This document shows, piece by piece, positions 60,601 through 64,000 of a stretch of DNA of 64,000 bases (position 1 is its first letter; the number at the start of each line of letters is the position of its first letter). The stretch is from Mytilisepta virgata. Taxonomy: Eukaryota > Mollusca > Bivalvia > Mytilida > Mytilidae. The position numbers and the translations under genes were made by a program. The DNA lies in the NCBI GenBank assembly GCA_028015205.1, contig CM051514.1, forward strand, positions 49,244,150-49,308,149, written 5' to 3'. Under the pieces are notes generated by a model, which did no database searches, had not been told where the DNA came from, and was given only the letters and a program-made list of their open reading frames with translations.

Positions 60601-61168
60601 TTTCTAGCAGATCAGGGAAGGAGGATCTTTGGTATTTTTTCCCTGGATTGCTGCTGGCAGAAGATGACGGTGTTCTCAATCCACCATACGATCTGGTAAA
60701 GCAGTGATGCGAACTAGAAAATGGTAAGGTTATTGACTTTGTCGGGGATGTCCGGAGAGTGGTTGTTTTTGCTGGAGTAGTACTCGCAGTTACAGTAGTG
60801 TCAAAATCAGACTCATAATCCTGAATGTAAACCAGAAATCAGGTCAGTCATATTACCGCGTGTTACTGCTTTTTTTCTTTATGCTATACATATTTAATAT
60901 GACATTTTGTATAACATTTTTGCAAGGTTGGGTGGGGTTTTAGCTGTATTGTTGCTTGGTTTTCATTTGGGGGATTTGAGCACCCGACTTTTTTTCACAT
61001 TAAATAATTGTGAAAAGGTACAAAGCTGAAAGTCCTTCATTTTCCCTTGATTCATATTACCATGTTTCTTATTAACTTAATACAAAACAAAAGATTAAAA
61101 AATATTTATAAATAAAAGTTGATTCTTCCTAATTAAACAGATAACATATTCATACTTACATCTTCCAT
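57634..61168 (-). CDS. Uncharacterised coiled-coil protein, 3' end not found (five exons)
   Basis: Exons on the minus strand: 61168-61160 (MED), 60820-60566, 59817-59716, 58859-58704 and 57771-57634; all phase 0 with GT/AG borders, 220 codons so far. Residues 4-88 are Ser/Thr/Pro-rich (TTVTASTTPAKTTTLRTSP), then a short charged exon ending LTFGEEIRKRNE. A 52-residue coiled coil (LRIEDVVKDTMERYDDYCKN) is next, then a basic, glutamate-rich exon (MRELGEKLYQEKVEKERVRR). Exon 4 is 156 bp, phase 0 at both ends, and shares 17 of 52 residues without gaps with exon 4 of the plus-strand gene. There is no signal peptide. The last visible exon ends at a GTAATC donor; the stop exon must lie below 57630 or is lost. 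Family unknown; a cytoskeletal or ciliary coiled-coil role is only a guess. Confidence 0.68.
57828..58075. mobile_element. Harbinger-type MITE, copy 4
   Basis: Inverted ends GGGACGAGATCAAAAGTTCA and its inverse ending CTCGTCC, preceded by TTA; the right flank has mutated to GTTG. Two long G tracts (about 57885-57905 and 57990-58011) lie just inside the ends. Much of the interior is deleted. It lies in intron 4 of the minus-strand coiled-coil gene, 57 bp from exon 5. Confidence 0.88.
58370..58520. repeat. Short element with GTAATGGCC repeats
   Basis: GTAATGGCC and its near-inverse recur around a GAGGCAACGCCGAG hairpin at about 58450. Resembles the central palindrome of the AATTCATGG MITEs in style, but the ends were not resolved. 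Intronic. Confidence 0.4.
59150..59395 (+). repeat. RT-element 3' tail, best-preserved copy
   Basis: ATACCGGATTTGACATGGGC, GTGTCCTGCAGGAAGCAGAG, TCTTCCGGAGCACCTGAGTC, then the shared ATTGTTTTGGTCTTGTCTTC and CCCTTTGGTATTTCTTGACT. Lies in intron 3 of the minus-strand coiled-coil gene. Confidence 0.85.
59553..59634. repeat. Two tandem ~41-bp units
   Basis: TATAATGCATGTCACACAGTC followed by ACGGTCTGTCTGACGTCAACT occurs twice in succession with one substitution. Confidence 0.9.
59940..60140 (+). repeat. Dispersed repeat family A, copy 4
   Basis: GAGGTTGGGTACCATAAAACC, GATTGGTATGTCACTGTAGAC, TTTTCCCGTTAACAA; diverged reverse complement of 10375-10620. Intronic in the minus-strand coiled-coil gene. 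Confidence 0.6.
60139..60299. mobile_element. MITE with GGGTTGCTTTCCATTATGCG ends
   Basis: The left GCTTTCCATTATGCGGTA and right TACCGCATAATGGAAAGC are exact inverses. Internal GGTACGTACACGGTATGTACC and GGTACGT words are further short palindromes. About 160 bp, non-coding, in intron 2 of the minus-strand coiled-coil gene. Confidence 0.88.
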
Positions 61169-61179
61169 GTTACACTGAT

Positions 61180-61690
61180 GTACGAAAAATTACATGCCTT
61201 TTTCTATTTATAATATCTGATCGTGGTTCTTCAATTACGAAACTAAAGAGGTTAATTCGTATGATTAGATTTTTTTTATAGATGATAATTTGTTTTAAAA
61301 AAAAAGGTTTATTGTGATCCATAATTTATTTGATAACAGTAATATATATCCCAGCTGCTATCAATTTTTAATATTTTACGAAACTTTATTTAAATATCTT
61401 TTACATATATAAATTATTGGGTAATTTGTGATTATTGAATGAAATAGTTTGAAATAAAGAGTTTTTTCTTCCATTACATTAATTTTTGAAATGGATACCA
61501 TTTTCGGTTGTTACTATATACACGTCTAGTAACCATTTAAACAATGTCTTGTTATGCTTACGTTGACTGGTCACGTTTTAGTTATTTAAAATTAGAATAT
61601 TAAATCTGGGTAAAAGTCATGATTATTTAAAAGCTATCAAATTATACGATACACTTTTTTTAAATGTTCACTTGTCCATTTTTGTATTTG
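61180..61690. other. 5' flank of the minus-strand coiled-coil gene
   Basis: AT-rich DNA upstream of the start exon. No CpG-rich or TATA-like promoter stands out. It may contain a 5'UTR exon that I cannot distinguish. Confidence 0.35.
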
Positions 61691-61694
61691 ATGA

Positions 61695-61763
61695 TTGAAA
61701 TGCGTCGTATACAGCATAGTATAAATTTACTATATCTAATATAAGTATCTTTGGATTGTTATT
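61695..61763 (-). repeat. 69-bp inverted repeat, right arm
   Basis: Reverse complement of 44025-44093 with a single C/T difference; neither flank is conserved. It lies about 530 bp upstream of the first coding exon of the minus-strand coiled-coil gene. Confidence 0.95.
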
Positions 61764-61769
61764 ATTTTA

Positions 61770-64000
61770 ATATAATTTAGATTGTCAGTTGTAGTGTAAA
61801 ATCACATGATTCCTCATTGAGAGAAACAACCAAATAACTCATATGCGGTACTACCTTTCGGAAATTGTTAACTTTTGACAACCAAGCATGGTTATAGCTT
61901 TAGCGTTTTACTTTGGTCGTTCTTTTTTAATTTTTCAATGTGCTCTACAACAGTTTGGCTATTGTTTAGGCTGTCCATATTGTCTTCTGTACTGCTGTGG
62001 AATTTACTTGCACATTATAGCCCACATGGGAGTTGTCATCAGGAAATTATGATCCATACAAATTTCAATCATCATTCAAATTTACTTCTAATCAGCGATT
62101 TTGAAAACCAAATATTGGAGATATAAAACATGTAAAATAATGCATGTAGACTTTGAAGATGGACAAAACAAAGTGACGTCAATTGAATCTAAGAAAACAC
62201 CATGGATGTTAATTTATCTTAGATGTGAATACATTTTAAAAAAATTTTTCACGTACATGTAGAAATATGTTGTACGAGAACAATCTTAATTTGTTATTAA
62301 CCGTAATTCTGGTGGCTTACTAGAGACATAGATACCTAGTATTCATTATTGTGTTACATGTTTCGTCCTGTTTTTGGTCTTGATTATCTTAATTGGATAC
62401 GAGTTTAGCTTACTTTTTATACATCCATAGTGGGGGACGAATAGCCAGTGGATGCATTATGACCATCATACATCTGGTTTGACTTCATTGTCGATGTTTA
62501 CACCTCTATCTGTATGTATGACAAGGTCAAGAAAATTCAAAGGTCAATACAACAATCACAAATCTAAAGGCAACAACACAACCGAGAAAAGGAAGGACGA
62601 AAACAACACAACAGAAATTGATATTGATCAACATCGACCCAACCAAACCTTGGGTTGTACTCAGCATAAATAAACAGTTCCTCTGCATGCCATTGGACTT
62701 ACCAATATAGGAATACTAGATAAATATCATAGAATGTCTGATTACAACCCTAACCTGCTTTTCAGTTGGTTATTGTAAAACTTATATTACATAATAATAT
62801 GTTTGTTACTTATTTGGATTATCTTTCTTTACTTGGATGTTTTAACTTTATTATAATTGAACAAATATGATTTTCACATCCGAAATGATTGAATGATGCC
62901 TTTAATTTTTTTACAGAGCAAAATAGTAAACATGAATGAGGAGCTTACAAGCCTGTGTATACTGTATGACATTAAATTTTGAATAATGTTGATCTACCAT
63001 TATATCCCCAACAGATATATGTTCGTTTGTCTTTATTGTAAAATTATTCGCTATTCAGTCATATGAAACAAATAGATGCAAGGATATATAGTTGACCTTT
63101 GGTATATGAACTCCTATCACACTCTCATATACAAATTAAAATGCATCAGTATAGATTTTAAAATTTACCGTATGGAATGGGTTCTGTAAACAGATAAAAT
63201 ATTTTCCATTGAACGTTAATCAATCAGTTAGTTATATTAAAGTTAAAGTTAAAATGTTGATTGAAGTGCCGTCCTTGTTTATTGTACTTACGCGTGTAAT
63301 TTAAGAGAGAGAGAGAGGAGGAGGAATATAAGTAAGGAGCAAATCAAAAAACGTAATCCATTGGACAGACAAACCCGGGAAGTCTTTAATTATAATATCT
63401 TCATGAAGCCACTATACTCGGACTATAAAACGATCCCGTCAGACATAACAGAAAACAACTGGAGTTAGGAGCTCACACAGAAACAACTATCAATTCTAAA
63501 CTTGAATATCATGCTTGACAGGTCGAAGTATATCTCCACCTTGTAACGCTTATCATCATTATTCTTTAAACCACGTAGTTTTTGTCGTATTGAACAAATA
63601 TTTATTCTGCTTATTCTAAAACTTAAATATTTTTTATAATATCAATCATCAGGTGTCCTGTCGTGTTGGTATCTTAAAGTATTGCCTAAAATTGTTTACC
63701 GGCACTCAATTACTTTCAATCATTTTATTTCTTTAAAAAAAGGACATCCTGCTTGAAACCTTAACGACAATAGTCACCAAAGAATACTAATTAAAGGAGA
63801 AAAGTGTCACGAATCACAATCTGTAGATTAAACTACTTATAGGCATTCTTTACATTACACGGACGAAAAATGGAACAAGGGAAGCTCAAAGAGGGTGATA
63901 TATTTTTTCGTATAGAATTGGGTTGAAAAGCTCACCTAATAAAACTGCATTTTCGTTGTTCTTAGGTGGTTTTGGCTTTATCTCTTTTGGTCATTTTGGT
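61770..64000. other. Intergenic DNA, nothing recognised
   Basis: Contains a GAGAGAGAGAGA microsatellite at about 63306 and, at the right edge (63963-64000), a phrase similar to repeat family C (TGGTCATTTTGG). No exon could be supported; open frames have no recognisable content. Confidence 0.4.

Noticed and set aside
1..64000. Prokaryotic features (operons, CRISPR arrays, ribosome binding sites)
   Set aside because: The split genes, retrotransposon and repeat content show a eukaryotic chromosome; the tandem arrays lack the repeat-spacer layout of CRISPR.

Overview
The window looks like a eukaryotic nuclear genome, most likely a bivalve mollusc and probably a mussel (Mytilidae). The reasons are AT-rich DNA, short coding exons bounded by GT/AG, long introns, a very high load of short terminal-inverted-repeat elements and minisatellites, and several dispersed repeats that I recall from mussel DNA. 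The organism call is inference. Most long open frames here are repeat by-products; the real genes are split into short exons that I assembled by hand from splice signals, reading phase and protein similarity.

Layout. 1-5,080 holds no gene but has a 113-bp tandem array and a diverged tandem repeat. 5,560-13,568 (minus) is a complete six-exon class-I O-methyltransferase gene (269 aa); its 4-kb intron carries a 2.4-kb foldback element. 14,930-18,250 is a dead non-LTR retrotransposon (endonuclease plus reverse transcriptase, one frameshift and two stops). 18,250-24,600 is intergenic, with small transposons and degenerate tandem repeats. 24,600-25,150 is a minisatellite whose unit contains a splice-acceptor-like motif, and it runs directly into the first visible exon of a three-exon plus-strand gene (25,149-28,436). 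That gene appears to encode a secreted cystine-knot cytokine of the neurotrophin/Spaetzle type. 28,440-43,880 is repeats only: fragments and tails of an RT-bearing element (Penelope-like suspected), hairpin elements, and 15-bp, 42-bp and about 33-bp minisatellites.

43,889-52,060 (plus, eight exons, 340 aa) and 61,168-57,634 (minus, five visible exons, 3' end not found) are two coiled-coil protein genes facing each other tail to tail. Each has a 156-bp phase-0 exon encoding 52 residues, 17 of them identical without gaps, so they look like an inverted, diverged duplication. A 69-bp element, 68/69 identical, lies in opposite orientation near the outer end of each gene.

Four copies of one small element (inverted ends starting GGGACGAG, TTA/TAA target duplication as in PIF/Harbinger) sit in or near three of the genes, and all carry long G or C tracts just inside their ends. 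The genes do not form an obvious pathway. The cytokine candidate, the inverted gene pair and the repeat dynamics (splice-site minisatellite, templated insertion) are the parts most worth following up.
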